Assembly: GCF_042648445.1 (NCBI RefSeq)
Contig: NZ_JBHRYB010000003.1
Coordinates: forward strand, 124,001 to 188,000
Source: Bacterioplanoides pacificum
Lineage (GTDB): Bacteria > Pseudomonadota > Gammaproteobacteria > Pseudomonadales > Oceanobacteraceae
DNA: 64,000 nt
Direction: 5' to 3'
This document shows positions 25,497 through 34,816 of this stretch, in pieces. The first letter of the stretch is position 1. Each line of letters opens with the position of its first letter. Made by a program: the position numbers and the translations under genes. The notes beneath the pieces were generated by a model. The model saw only the letters and a program-made list of their open reading frames with translations, searched no databases and had not been told where the DNA came from.

Positions 25497-26552
25497 TCAG
25501 TTGATTTTATCCACCAGAGCCACGGCCAGTTCTTCACCTAACAGTTTGGCGACGTTACGGGCTGCTTTCTGGCGTGCAACATCCTGCAGACCAGACACAC
25601 CTTTCGCTTGTTTGCTGAACGAGCTTAACGCCCGCCCGGCACCGTCGCGAATGGTTACCCGGCTGTCGGCAAACACGTAAAAACTGCCACGCTGTTGCTT
25701 ACTGCTGAGCACTGCATTGACCTCAAACACCAGATCAGCACCGGCATCTGCCAGCCGTAACCCCTGATCGGTCAGCGCTTCAATAATGCCGCCACTGATT
25801 TCTTCAGCGCCGTCATCTTCAAAACTGACGGTCACCTGCAGCTGATCAATCAGCTGGTCGATGCGTTGTTGTAAGCCCTGAAGTTCGCCATTCAGACCCG
25901 GCTTACGACGATCCATACTGACCAGTGCCAGGCGCTCAGCGATACGCTCACGTTTGGCAAACAAGGTCAGCGCCGGTAATAACGGCTGCAGTTGCTGCAA
26001 CCGGGTACCTTGTGGCTGCAACAGCGCAATATCCGCCAGTTGCTGTTCAACATCACTGATATCACGCCGTAAGCGGGCCGCCGCTTTCGCCCGATCCAGT
26101 TCCGCCAGCGCATAAGCATAACGGCCGTCGAGGTGAGTTTTGATAATCTGTGCTTCGTCCAGCTCCACCGGAGCCACCTGACTGCGCACATGATTGCGCA
26201 TCACCCGACGCACTTCGCTGTCACGGTTGCTGCCACTGATTTCCGTGACATCCGAACTGAAATCACCGGACACCGTCACCTTCAGCTGACTGACCAGATC
26301 CACCCGCGCCAGCTCGCCGGCACGTTTCAGCGCATCGGTTTTATTGCCGTACACTTCAATCGAGCCCACGCCATAAGCCATACCCGGCATCGCCGGAGTA
26401 TTGGTCAGCCAGGACGGGGCACCCGCCTGGCTGAGTGCCGCCGGACTGTCATCCTGAGGCTTACTGCTGTGTGGCATACAACCCACGCCGGCGCTGACTG
26501 CCAGCGCCAGCAGCAGGTGTTTGGGCAGTGTTGTTAACAGAGAAGACGTCAT
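25497..26552 (-). CDS. LPP20-family-like lipoprotein
   Basis: A 351-residue predicted outer-membrane or periplasmic lipoprotein (lipobox SAGVGC, Cys25). The N-terminal half contains SWLTNTPAMPGMAYGVGSIE and ARVDLVSQLKVTVSG, typical of LPP20/FlgP-like lipoproteins, where a short repeated alpha-beta fold follows the lipid anchor. The C-terminal half (FYVFADSRVTIRDGAGRALS) has the look of a TolB/CsgG-like strand-rich region. Third gene of a lipoprotein operon. Specific role unknown. Confidence 0.75.
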   Translation of the reverse strand: MTSSLLTTLPKHLLLALAVSAGVGCMPHSSKPQDDSPAALSQAGAPSWLTNTPAMPGMAYGVGSIEVYGNKTDALKRAGELARVDLVSQLKVTVSGDFSSDVTEISGSNRDSEVRRVMRNHVRSQVAPVELDEAQIIKTHLDGRYAYALAELDRAKAAARLRRDISDVEQQLADIALLQPQGTRLQQLQPLLPALTLFAKRERIAERLALVSMDRRKPGLNGELQGLQQRIDQLIDQLQVTVSFEDDGAEEISGGIIEALTDQGLRLADAGADLVFEVNAVLSSKQQRGSFYVFADSRVTIRDGAGRALSSFSKQAKGVSGLQDVARQKAARNVAKLLGEELAVALVDKIN

Positions 26553-26581
26553 CGTCTGTTATTCCTTATGCAGCAACGGGC

Positions 26582-27187
26582 TTAAAAACCGAAAGAAGAT
26601 TTTTCCTGCAGTTTCTGAATCTTCTTCTGACCATTCCAGACCTCACGATTGGATTCCATATCGATCAGTTTCATATCCACCTGATAGAAGGTCACACGGT
26701 CGCTGCCGACCTGATCGACAATCGAGTTCACCGAACCAGACAGTGCAAAATCAGCGGCGTTTTCCTGGCCCTGGGCTTTAGCGTTACGGGCGTTCAGTTC
26801 CTGATCGCGACGCTCTTCACGAATGGCATCACGTTCTTCACCACCAGCCACAAAATCGGCACGGCCGGAGCGGATAATGGCGCGTTTGATATCGTTGGTG
26901 AAGGTATCGATAGCGATGTGTTCATGTGACTTATTGCGGATGCGGGAAATGATCACAGTCGGACGACGGCTGTTATCCATTTCGAAGTCGCGGGCCCAGG
27001 GGAAAGACAACATATCGTTGATCATTTCATTCGCCACCAGCTCAGAGTCTTTGGCATTCCAGCGATCCGACAGCGCCACTTCTTCGCTGGCAGAAATCCG
27101 CGACACCTTGGTCGCACAACCCGCAGACAGCAGAACAGAGGCGCCCAGCAGCGTGGCCGCAGTCAGTTTTGTCGCTTGTTTCAGCAT
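26582..27187 (-). CDS. LpoB-like penicillin-binding-protein activator lipoprotein
   Basis: A 201-residue lipoprotein (lipobox LLSAGC) of the LpoB/CsgG-like fold. Signature stretches are LSDRWNAKDSELVANEMIND, RPTVIISRIRNKSHEHI and FALSGSVNSIVDQVG, ending REVWNGQKKIQK. In enterobacteria LpoB activates PBP1b from the outer membrane; whether this copy does so is inferred. Start chosen at 27187, with AAGGA upstream; the longer reading adds an unlikely charged tail. It stands between COG3014 and LPP20-like genes. Confidence 0.85.
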   Translation of the reverse strand: MLKQATKLTAATLLGASVLLSAGCATKVSRISASEEVALSDRWNAKDSELVANEMINDMLSFPWARDFEMDNSRRPTVIISRIRNKSHEHIAIDTFTNDIKRAIIRSGRADFVAGGEERDAIREERRDQELNARNAKAQGQENAADFALSGSVNSIVDQVGSDRVTFYQVDMKLIDMESNREVWNGQKKIQKLQEKSSFGF

Positions 27188-27223
27188 AATTTCGTTCCTT
27201 TTATGCATTGATGTTCGTTAATT

Positions 27224-28942
27224 TCAGTTACCGGTTTGAATAAGAGCACTGACCTGGCTGTCTTTGGTCGGTACTACGTCAGCAAATGAGCGTACCTGCC
27301 ACAGATGAATATCACCTGACTCCAGGGTGACGGTTGTTTGCTGACGCTGATGTTGGCCGTATTCCAGAGTTGAGTCCAGTGTCAGCTGGTGAACACCGGG
27401 CTCCAGTGCCACCCGGCGAATGCGCACATCGCTGGGCAATAATAACCAGTTGCGGGTTTCTGCAGCATCCGTGAGTTGTGCCGTCAGTTTACCTACCGTC
27501 GCTAACAGGCCGCCAAACTCGCCACCCACCTGGCCCACTTTGGCAGCGGTCAGGGCTTTCAGCGAAGCGCGGGCCAGCGCCATCTGAATATCGAAACCGG
27601 AATTCACAATCTGTTCCTGCAGACCCATCTGCGCCGGGTTGGACGACTTGATCAGACGGTAGCTGTCGTCGCCGATCAGCAGATCCGATGGCCCCATTTT
27701 GGCAATCGGTTCGTAATACGGAATGGTAATCCGCATCGAACTGCCAATCGCCTGAATCAGCCCCAGGCCCACCGCGCTGTCCCACAACGGCCCCAGCGTC
27801 ACGGTTTTGGTAAAGCTGCTGAAGACAAAGCCTACCTCATTGGCATCCAGGTAATTGGTTACCGCATCCAAAATACCCTTATCGGCGTATAACACATAGA
27901 ACCAGGCCAGCTGGGCCGGATTGTTGTAAACCGAATACGGCCGGATCTCCAGCGCCTGCAGCGTGTTGTTGGCCGACAGTTCGAGATTCATTTCACGCCG
28001 TTGTGGCGCCATACCTTTGTCTTCCAGCACAATCAGTTGCGCGCTGTTATCCCACTTCTGTAATTCAGCCCGCTGTTGCTGACTCAGCTTACGTTTGGCC
28101 AGCCGCTTGGCGTCGTTACGGTCGCCGAGTTTGCGCATCATACGCACCACATCGAACCAGGCCTGGGAAATCATCGCTTTATCCAGCCGGAACTGTTTGA
28201 CGAACCCCTGCTCGTAAGACGTCGCAGCCTTCTGGTAACTGATGCGGGCGTTATCGTATTCACCGTTCATTTCAAAGCTGATGCCGGTGAGGTAATGGGC
28301 CATGGCATCGTCGCGGTACTGCAGCTGATCCATATCGATCAGGTTACCCTGAAGTTTTTCAAAGATTTTCAGCAGCTGAGTGAAGGTTTGTTCGTCTTTG
28401 TCCTTTTGTTCGGCGTAGGTTCCTTTGCGCGAGTTCAGATCGTTGAGACGAATGATCAGCCGCCGGGATTCCACCCGGGCACCATCCAGCGCGTCCAGCC
28501 GCTGATTCCGGCTACTGGCGTTCTGTGCAATACCAAAGTAGTTCATCGCCTTGTAATAGTTGATAAACATCTTCTCAAATTCTGCACCGCCATACGGCCC
28601 CTGACGCGGGTTCGACATCATAACGGCCAGGGTATCGGTGACACTGGTGGTTTCCAGCTGCTCGGCGATGCGGTCAGCCTGAGACAACAACTCATTACTG
28701 CCGCTGTAATCGCCCTGCAGATGTTTAACAATACCCAGTTCCAGATGGTAGAGCAGAGCATCGTTGCCGACCGGCTTCAGTGCTTTTTTAAAAGACGCTT
28801 CCGACGCCTTCAGATCACCTTGTTTAACCTGGTCCAGTGCCTGCTGAACACCAGAACCATAACTGGCACAGGCGGATATAAGAGTGGCGCTCAATAACAC
28901 GAGTGCCATGCGCACCAGCGCCGTGCGCTGTGGTCGTTTCAT
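27224..28942 (-). CDS. COG3014-family lipoprotein with TPR-like N-terminus
   Basis: A 572-residue lipoprotein (lipobox LISAC). The N-terminal 250 residues are TPR-like helices (LDQVKQGDLKASEASFKKAL; ALLYHLELGIVKHLQGDYSG; AMAHYLTGISFEMNGEYDNA). The middle and C-terminal region has IRPYSVYNNPAQLAWFYVLY and ends in beta-rich sequence (VHQLTLDSTLEYGQ). Family members regularly precede LpoB-like and LPP20-like genes, as here. The start at 28942 has AAGGAG ten bases upstream. First gene of the trio; a role in envelope or peptidoglycan upkeep is inferred from the partner. Confidence 0.82.
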   Translation of the reverse strand: MKRPQRTALVRMALVLLSATLISACASYGSGVQQALDQVKQGDLKASEASFKKALKPVGNDALLYHLELGIVKHLQGDYSGSNELLSQADRIAEQLETTSVTDTLAVMMSNPRQGPYGGAEFEKMFINYYKAMNYFGIAQNASSRNQRLDALDGARVESRRLIIRLNDLNSRKGTYAEQKDKDEQTFTQLLKIFEKLQGNLIDMDQLQYRDDAMAHYLTGISFEMNGEYDNARISYQKAATSYEQGFVKQFRLDKAMISQAWFDVVRMMRKLGDRNDAKRLAKRKLSQQQRAELQKWDNSAQLIVLEDKGMAPQRREMNLELSANNTLQALEIRPYSVYNNPAQLAWFYVLYADKGILDAVTNYLDANEVGFVFSSFTKTVTLGPLWDSAVGLGLIQAIGSSMRITIPYYEPIAKMGPSDLLIGDDSYRLIKSSNPAQMGLQEQIVNSGFDIQMALARASLKALTAAKVGQVGGEFGGLLATVGKLTAQLTDAAETRNWLLLPSDVRIRRVALEPGVHQLTLDSTLEYGQHQRQQTTVTLESGDIHLWQVRSFADVVPTKDSQVSALIQTGN

Positions 28943-29317
28943 GCTGAAATAGCTCCTTGCTGTGCTGGCCAACCCCGATGGCAACCAGCCGGATTAGAAT
29001 GCCGGGCTAGTGTAGCCAGCCCGGCCGGATTTGACTATCCACACAAGGCCCAAAACCAGACACCGATGCTCCCGGGCGGGCAGACTACGACAAAATACTG
29101 AACGACAGTTAAACCAGTGTGTATAACAGGCATAAAAAAACCCCGCCGCCGTCCTGGTAGCAGGGTTTTTTATGGCCAGAGGCCAGATCAGGGTGCTGTA
29201 AACAGACTGATGCAACGCACACACCAGAGTTTGTTCATTAGCTATATCGCAATATTACTGAGTAAAAGCTCTAACGGCAACCCCTGTCATGAATTTTATC
29301 GATAAAAAATTTACCAA
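28943..29317. other. Intergenic region with a terminator-like hairpin
   Basis: About 375 bases with no gene. At 29134-29171 a run of A plus CCC and a matching GGG plus run of T enclose a GC-rich loop, which can terminate in either direction. It separates the lipoprotein operon promoter from yheV. No other structure stands out. Confidence 0.55.
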
Positions 29318-29608
29318 TCAGTCAGCTTTATCTGCAATGCCAAGGATTTTTAACGGCGCTTCGTCTTCGTCCAGCACGGCTTTGCCCAGCGGTGTTACCC
29401 GGGTTGCCAGCGCTTCGCTTTCCAGCTGGCGTGCCTGATCTTCAGCAGCCTGCTCGCTGGCCGTTTGTTTAAAGCCACAACTGATACATTCACGAACTTC
29501 GTCACCGTCATCGCTGGTGTACAACACGGTACGGTCCATCTCCGAACATTTCGGACACACGGCACCGGCAACAAAGCGTTTCGGTTTTTTCTTTGGCTGG
29601 TATTCCAT
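29318..29608 (-). CDS. yheV: YheV-family putative zinc-ribbon protein
   Basis: A 96-residue protein with two CxxC knuckles (CPKC at 18-21 and CISC about 41-44) and the family opening PKKRFVAGAVCPKC-like, followed by YTSDDGDEVRECISCGF. Function unknown; small zinc ribbons of this group lie beside prlC in many gammaproteobacteria. Its ATG shares a base with the prlC stop (TGATG), so it is translated from the same message. Confidence 0.9.
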   Translation of the reverse strand: MEYQPKKKPKRFVAGAVCPKCSEMDRTVLYTSDDGDEVRECISCGFKQTASEQAAEDQARQLESEALATRVTPLGKAVLDEDEAPLKILGIADKAD

Positions 29609-31677
29609 CAGGCTACTTTCTCACTGTTAATGCCACTGTGGCGCAGCAAAGGTTCTACCGAAGGTGCCCGGCCACGGAAATTCTCAAACAACTGCGCAGC
29701 TTCCCGGCTACCGCCCTGGCTGAGGATTTCACGCAGGAAACGCCCGCCGGTATCGCGATTAAAGATGCCGTCTTCTTCAAACTGAGAGAACGCATCGGCA
29801 CTCAGCACTTCGGCCCATTTGTAAGAATAATAACCCGCCGCATAACCACCGGCGAAAATATGGCTGAAACTGTGCTGGAAACGGTTAAACGGCACCACCG
29901 GCACCACTGCCACCTGGTTACGCACCTGCGCCAGAATCTGCTCCGCTGTTACCGGATTGCTGTCGCTGTATTCACGATGCAGGCGGAGGTCGAACAATGC
30001 AAACTCCAGCTGGCGCATCATCATCATGGCACTCTGGAAATTCTTCGCCGCTAACAGTTTATCCAGCAGCGGTTGTGGCAGCGGCTCACCTTGCTGATGG
30101 CCATCATCGCCGTCTTCAAAGCGACCCGAGATAAACGCCAGTGCTTCCGGCTCGTAGCACCAGTTCTCCAGGAACTGGCTGGGTAATTCGACCGCATCCC
30201 AGGCCACACCATTAATACCGCTGACCGCCGCCACATCGATCTGCGTCAGCATATGATGCAGGCCATGGCCAAACTCATGGAACAAGGTAGTCAGCTCATC
30301 GTGTGTTAACAACGCCGGAGTATCCCCCACCGCCGGACTGAAATTACACACCAGATACGCGACCGGCAGCTGCAAACCCTGCTCAGTCTGGCGCCGGATA
30401 CGGCAGTCATCCATCCAGGCACCACCACGTTTTTTCTCACGCGCGTACAAATCGAGGTAGAACGCAGCAATTTGCTGACCGTCTTTTAACACGTGGAAAA
30501 AACGGACATCCGGGTGGTAACTATCGAAGCCGGTTTGCTCTTCAAATTCAATGCCATACAAACGGGAAACGGTTTCAAACATGCCGTTAACCACGGTATC
30601 AATCGGCAGGTAAGGGCGGATATCTTCCTGAGAGATGGCGTAACGACTCTGGCGCAGCTTTTCGGCGTAATAAGTCACATCCCAGGGCTGCAGGTGCTCA
30701 ACACCATATTCATTTTTGGCAAATGCACTCAGTTCCGCAAACTCGCGCTCAGCCTGTGGTTTGGCTTTCAGCGCCAGATCGTTGAGGAAATCGACCACCT
30801 CCTGAGCGCTGCCTGCCATTTTGGTCGCCAGTGAATATTCGGCGTAGTTTTCAAAACCCAGCAGCTGCGCCAGCTCATAACGCAGCGCCAGAATTTCCTG
30901 CATGATTTCCGAGTTATCGAACTCACCCGCTGTCGGGCCCTGATCAGAGGCACGGGTCACAAACGCGCTGTATACCTCCTGGCGCAATTCTCGGTTGTCG
31001 GCATAACTCATGATTGGCATGTAGGAAGGGAAGTCGAGTGTGACTTTAAACTGACCGGCTTCACCAGCCAGCTGCGCCAGCAAACCTTTGGCACTGTCCG
31101 GCAGACCCGCCAGTTCGGCTTCGTCGTCGATGATTTTGCTCCACGCCTGAGTAGCATCCAAAACGTTTTCACCAAACTTACTGGTCAGCTCTGACAGACG
31201 TTGTTTGATCTCGCCGTAACGGACTTTACTGTCGCCTTCAAGATCCACGCCACTGAGGCGAAAATCGCGCAGCGCATGTTCTATGGCCGTTTGTTGCGCG
31301 GTGGATAACGTATCGAACTCATCGCTGTTGCGCAGTGCCTGATAGGCCTCAAACAGCTCACGATTCTGACCCATCTCGGTGCTGTACTGGCTTAATAACG
31401 GCAGACAGGCATTGTAAGCATCACGCAGCTCATCAGAGTTCAGTACGCCATTCAGATGCCCCACCGGCGACCAGGCTTTGGCCAATTCGTCGTCCCACTG
31501 CTCCAGCGGCGCCACCAGCGTTTCCCAACTGGGAGTTGTGCCTTGCAGATCGGCCAACAACTGTGCAATGCGCTCACGATTAGTGTTCAGACGTTGTTCA
31601 ATCGCGGGCAACACCTGCTCGGGCTTAATGGCTGAAAACGGCGGCAGCAGGTGTTCTTGTAACAGCGGGTTGGTCAT
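29608..31677 (-). CDS. prlC: PrlC, oligopeptidase A (M3 family)
   Basis: Cytoplasmic zinc peptidase that degrades short peptides, including signal-peptide fragments. The ATG at 31677 gives 689 residues, the normal length (a TTG six codons earlier is less likely). The zinc motif HEFGH lies in LTTLFHEFGHGLHHML near residue 465; GINGVAWDAVELPSQFLENW follows with the third ligand region. Upstream of yheV in a two-gene operon. Confidence 0.96.
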   Translation of the reverse strand: MTNPLLQEHLLPPFSAIKPEQVLPAIEQRLNTNRERIAQLLADLQGTTPSWETLVAPLEQWDDELAKAWSPVGHLNGVLNSDELRDAYNACLPLLSQYSTEMGQNRELFEAYQALRNSDEFDTLSTAQQTAIEHALRDFRLSGVDLEGDSKVRYGEIKQRLSELTSKFGENVLDATQAWSKIIDDEAELAGLPDSAKGLLAQLAGEAGQFKVTLDFPSYMPIMSYADNRELRQEVYSAFVTRASDQGPTAGEFDNSEIMQEILALRYELAQLLGFENYAEYSLATKMAGSAQEVVDFLNDLALKAKPQAEREFAELSAFAKNEYGVEHLQPWDVTYYAEKLRQSRYAISQEDIRPYLPIDTVVNGMFETVSRLYGIEFEEQTGFDSYHPDVRFFHVLKDGQQIAAFYLDLYAREKKRGGAWMDDCRIRRQTEQGLQLPVAYLVCNFSPAVGDTPALLTHDELTTLFHEFGHGLHHMLTQIDVAAVSGINGVAWDAVELPSQFLENWCYEPEALAFISGRFEDGDDGHQQGEPLPQPLLDKLLAAKNFQSAMMMMRQLEFALFDLRLHREYSDSNPVTAEQILAQVRNQVAVVPVVPFNRFQHSFSHIFAGGYAAGYYSYKWAEVLSADAFSQFEEDGIFNRDTGGRFLREILSQGGSREAAQLFENFRGRAPSVEPLLRHSGINSEKVA

Positions 31678-31756
31678 TGCGAAGTACTCTATCAATCTGA
31701 ATAGGTTATTAATTCTCCAGATTGGGGCAGATCACTTATAGTTCAAGTATTCACTG

Positions 31757-32248
31757 CTATTCTTCGGCTGTAGGTTGAGGGAGCAAAACCTCACTAACCT
31801 CAATGATATTGAACGGCGTACTAAACACTTTGTTAGATTCGATGGAATTTCGTAGTTCAGCGGGTAACTGGTCATACTCTGCCTGAACTTCGGCTAATGC
31901 CTTATAATCTGACAACACAATCCGCAGGTGGCTTCGATATTCACTTTCCGCTGGAAAATGATGAATATTATCCTCTAAAACCTTCTTATAATTTCCACGC
32001 TCCGGTTGAACGCAATCATGCCATTGCCTGAAATATTGGTAGTCAATGATAATACCAAGGTTTTTTTCACCTAACTCCAAGTTTTTAAGAAACTGCAGGT
32101 CTGGTAATGATTCAAGTTTATCGCAATCGTTAATTTTTGACTCGTATGCAGATTGATACTCTTCGATATCCGCATGACCTTCAGAGCACCCAAGCAGAAA
32201 AAAAAGCATTAACACATAATAATTAATCTTTAATTTTTCAGCCCTCAT
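31757..32248 (-). CDS. Small AT-rich lipoprotein, unknown
   Basis: From the ATG at 32248, preceded by GGGGAG, the gene encodes 163 residues with lipobox LMLFFLLGC. The mature part is charged, with no domain I recognise. Base composition is clearly richer in A+T than the genes on both sides, which suggests recent gain or relaxed constraint. A longer reading to 32305 exists but lacks a ribosome site. It is divergent from the gamma carbonic anhydrase gene. Confidence 0.65.
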   Translation of the reverse strand: MRAEKLKINYYVLMLFFLLGCSEGHADIEEYQSAYESKINDCDKLESLPDLQFLKNLELGEKNLGIIIDYQYFRQWHDCVQPERGNYKKVLEDNIHHFPAESEYRSHLRIVLSDYKALAEVQAEYDQLPAELRNSIESNKVFSTPFNIIEVSEVLLPQPTAEE

Positions 32249-32341
32249 AAACGGCTCCCCATACAACATCCTTGTTTGAATAATGATAGTATCTGAGCCT
32301 AACATTCTTTTTTTCTCAGATTCGAACAGGCACTGTTAATC

Positions 32342-32902
32342 ATGGCCAATATTAATAAATACTCCGTAAGAAAATACCAGAACACAACACCTAAGCTGGG
32401 CGAACGGGTATTTGTTGACCGCAGCGCCGTGGTGATTGGTGATGTCGAGCTGGCTGACGACGTATCCGTCTGGCCATTAACCGTAATTCGCGGCGATATG
32501 CATCATATCCGTATTGGCGCCCGCACCAGTGTGCAGGATGGTTCGGTGCTGCACATCACCCACGCCAGCGACTTTAATCCCGGCGGTTATCCGCTGATCA
32601 TCGGCGAAGACGTCACCATCGGCCACCAGGCCATGCTGCATGGCTGCACCATCGGTAATCGGGTTTTAGTCGGTATGAAGTCAATGATTATGGACGGTGC
32701 TGTGGTGGAAGACGAAGTCATCATCGCTGCCGGGGCGGTGGTTACACCGGGCAAGGTGCTTGAAAGTGGCTACGTCTACAAAGGCAACCCGGCCAAACAG
32801 GCGCGGCCGATTTCAGAGAAAGAACGTCAATTTTTTACCTACAGCGCCGGCAACTATGTGCGCCTGAAGGATAAACATCTGGCCGAAGGGTTTGATTTGT
32901 AA
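32342..32902 (+). CDS. Gamma carbonic anhydrase-like protein (YrdA/PaaY group)
   Basis: A 186-residue left-handed beta-helix protein of hexapeptide repeats. Signature stretches: VIGDVELADDVSVWPLTVIR, RGDMHHIRIGARTSVQDGSV, and HITHASDF..TIGHQAMLHG, where the histidines of the trimer metal site lie. Ends YKGNPAKQARPISE. Enzymatic activity in this group is variable, so carbonic anhydrase action is not certain. A strong terminator follows. Confidence 0.93.
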   Translation: MANINKYSVRKYQNTTPKLGERVFVDRSAVVIGDVELADDVSVWPLTVIRGDMHHIRIGARTSVQDGSVLHITHASDFNPGGYPLIIGEDVTIGHQAMLHGCTIGNRVLVGMKSMIMDGAVVEDEVIIAAGAVVTPGKVLESGYVYKGNPAKQARPISEKERQFFTYSAGNYVRLKDKHLAEGFDL

Positions 32903-32906
32903 CCAT

Positions 32907-32935
32907 AAAAAAGCCGCGCGATCGCGCGGCTTTTT
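32907..32935. terminator. Bidirectional terminator
   Basis: aaaaagccgcgcg and its exact complement cgcgcggcttttt meet at a central AT. It serves the plus-strand anhydrase gene and probably the minus-strand lipoprotein at 32959. Confidence 0.92.
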
Positions 32936-32958
32936 GGTAGCGTTGTACCGGCTAATAT

Positions 32959-33711
32959 TCAGCCACCGGATGAAACCGTACAGCCGGATGGGGTACCACC
33001 CTGGTAACCGGTGCAATAACGTGTTTCCAGTATGCTACCCTGAGAATCCCAGGTAATTTCCGTAACCGGGTGGTATACGTCACTGTCAATTTCTGCTGTG
33101 ACGGCCTTGCCACTCGAATCACTTCTGATCAGAGTTTTGTATTCCGTCCATGGTTGTCCCTGTGAGTATTGAGTGCCTTCCGATTCCTCGCGGCCTGCAG
33201 AATAATCCACCTCCAGCTCATTGTTGGCCGGGTCATATCCCTCAAATTCAAGGGTGCAATCGGCCAGCTGTCGGATGGTGTAATTCCGACCGTGGCCGTA
33301 GTTATAATTCGGGCCGCCATCCAGTGTCAGCGTCCAGCTTTCGACGCCATTGTCATTGCTGTAGTTGATGGTGCTGGTCAGCCCGTTGCTGGTTGTGCTC
33401 CAGCTCGGCCCTTGGTGATCCCGGCCATCATCCATCGCATCAACGACCTCAATCAGTGCTTCCCTTACAGTGTCAAAGCGGTATTCCGGGTCAGGCGCGG
33501 TCACCACCGGTTCTTTTAATGAATAACCCGGGTATTCCGGCATCGGGAAGCTATAACCGCGCCATTGATCGACACTGCAATCGCGTTTGCTGCCAGAGCC
33601 AATACCGCCCGGGTTGCCGCCACCGCCTAGCGAATCATCGCCGCCAGAGCCGGAACCACCGCCACAGGCGGCTAATATAAGAGTCAGAGGTAAAACAGAA
33701 AGAAGACGCAC
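32959..33711 (-). CDS. Gly/Ser-rich lipoprotein, unknown
   Basis: A predicted lipoprotein of 250 residues (lipobox LILAAC), then a flexible GGGSGSGGDDSLGGGGNPGG linker. The mature part has FDTVREALIEVVDAMDDG, a central NYGHGRNYTIRQLADCTLEF and ends YQGGTPSGCTVSSGG; several Tyr and Trp point to a beta-rich fold. The GTG start at 33711 has aaagga seven bases upstream, and the signal peptide follows at once; the frame to 33759 is unlikely. No known family recognised. Confidence 0.7.
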   Translation of the reverse strand: MRLLSVLPLTLILAACGGGSGSGGDDSLGGGGNPGGIGSGSKRDCSVDQWRGYSFPMPEYPGYSLKEPVVTAPDPEYRFDTVREALIEVVDAMDDGRDHQGPSWSTTSNGLTSTINYSNDNGVESWTLTLDGGPNYNYGHGRNYTIRQLADCTLEFEGYDPANNELEVDYSAGREESEGTQYSQGQPWTEYKTLIRSDSSGKAVTAEIDSDVYHPVTEITWDSQGSILETRYCTGYQGGTPSGCTVSSGG

Positions 33712-33925
33712 GTCGCAGTCCTTTTGCAATTGAGAATCATATGATTTTACTGGACTCAATACGGCTGCAAAGAACGCATCGATATTTTTGTGAGAGCATT
33801 CTCAATAACGACCCAGACGGCCTGTTATCGCCTCAAACTCGCCCCCGGCGCAGACTCGCGCTACAATCGGCGCTGATTTTTGAACCCCTCTTTCATTACA
33901 GAACAGAACGGATAAGCGAATTCCC

Positions 33926-34648
33926 ATGGGCAGAGCGTATCAGAACCGTAAAGAATCCATGGCCAAAACGGCCGCGGCAAAAACCAAGGTCTATTCCAAA
34001 TACGGCCGCGAAATCTATATGACGGCAAAAGCCGGCGGCACCGACCCTTCCGGTAACCTGGGGCTGCGCTCCCTGATTGACCGCGCCAAGAAAGATCAGG
34101 TACCAAGCCATGTGATTGAAAAAGCCATCGCCAAAGCCGAAGGCGGCACCGGTGAAGACTTCCAGCCAGCTCTTTACGAGGGCCTGGCCCCCGGTGGCGC
34201 TATGGTGCTGATCAGCGCGTTAACCGATAACCCGAACCGTACCTTTGGTGAGATCCGCGGTATTTTCTCGAAGTGCAAAGCCAAACTGGGCACTCAGGGT
34301 TCGGTCAGCCACAGCTTTGAACACTGCGCTTTGTTTGTTTTCCCCGGTGAAGACGAAGAAGGTGTGCTGGAAGCGCTGATGATGGCCGACGTTGACGTCG
34401 GTGAACTGGAATGTGAAGACGGCATGATCACCGTTCAGGTGCCACCCACCGAGTTCTTCAAAACCAAAACCGCGCTGGCGGAGATGGATGAAAACATCGA
34501 CTTCGAGATGCAGGAAATCACCTACATCCCACACGCTGAACATGAGATTGCCGCAGACGACGTTGAAGCGTTCGAACGCTTTGTTGGCCTGATGAACGAT
34601 CTGGAAGACGTGCAGGAAATCTACCACAACGGCAGCTACGACAGCTAA
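33926..34648 (+). CDS. YebC/PmpR-family regulator
   Basis: A 240-residue member of the YebC/TACO1 family, of the YeeN type because it starts MGRAYQNRKESMAKTAAAKT rather than MAGHSKW. Other marks are TDPSGNLGLRSLIDRAKKDQ, ALYEGLAPGGAMVLI and NPNRTFGEIRGIFSK. Family members act as transcription regulators or help translation of proline-rich stretches. Transcribed alone and closed by a terminator. Confidence 0.93.
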   Translation: MGRAYQNRKESMAKTAAAKTKVYSKYGREIYMTAKAGGTDPSGNLGLRSLIDRAKKDQVPSHVIEKAIAKAEGGTGEDFQPALYEGLAPGGAMVLISALTDNPNRTFGEIRGIFSKCKAKLGTQGSVSHSFEHCALFVFPGEDEEGVLEALMMADVDVGELECEDGMITVQVPPTEFFKTKTALAEMDENIDFEMQEITYIPHAEHEIAADDVEAFERFVGLMNDLEDVQEIYHNGSYDS

Positions 34649-34664
34649 GCCGCTGCTGACAATC

Positions 34665-34698
34665 AAGCCGCAACGACCCGGTCGCTGCGGCTTTTTTT
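34665..34698 (+). terminator. Terminator after YebC-family gene
   Basis: agccgcaacga and its near complement tcgctgcggct around a short loop, followed by seven T. Confidence 0.88.
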
Positions 34699-34816
34699 GT
34701 GCCCGAAAACGAATTACCGTTTTTGTTACACAGCGCAATAAATCAGTAACCAGACTGTCATTTTTGCCTGACACCCTCGGTGACCATTCCTTTGATTGGC
34801 AAAAAACTGAGGTTCC

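Noticed and set aside
28076..28897. 273-residue plus-strand ORF
   Set aside because: Antisense shadow of the COG3014 lipoprotein gene; no start signal and odd composition.
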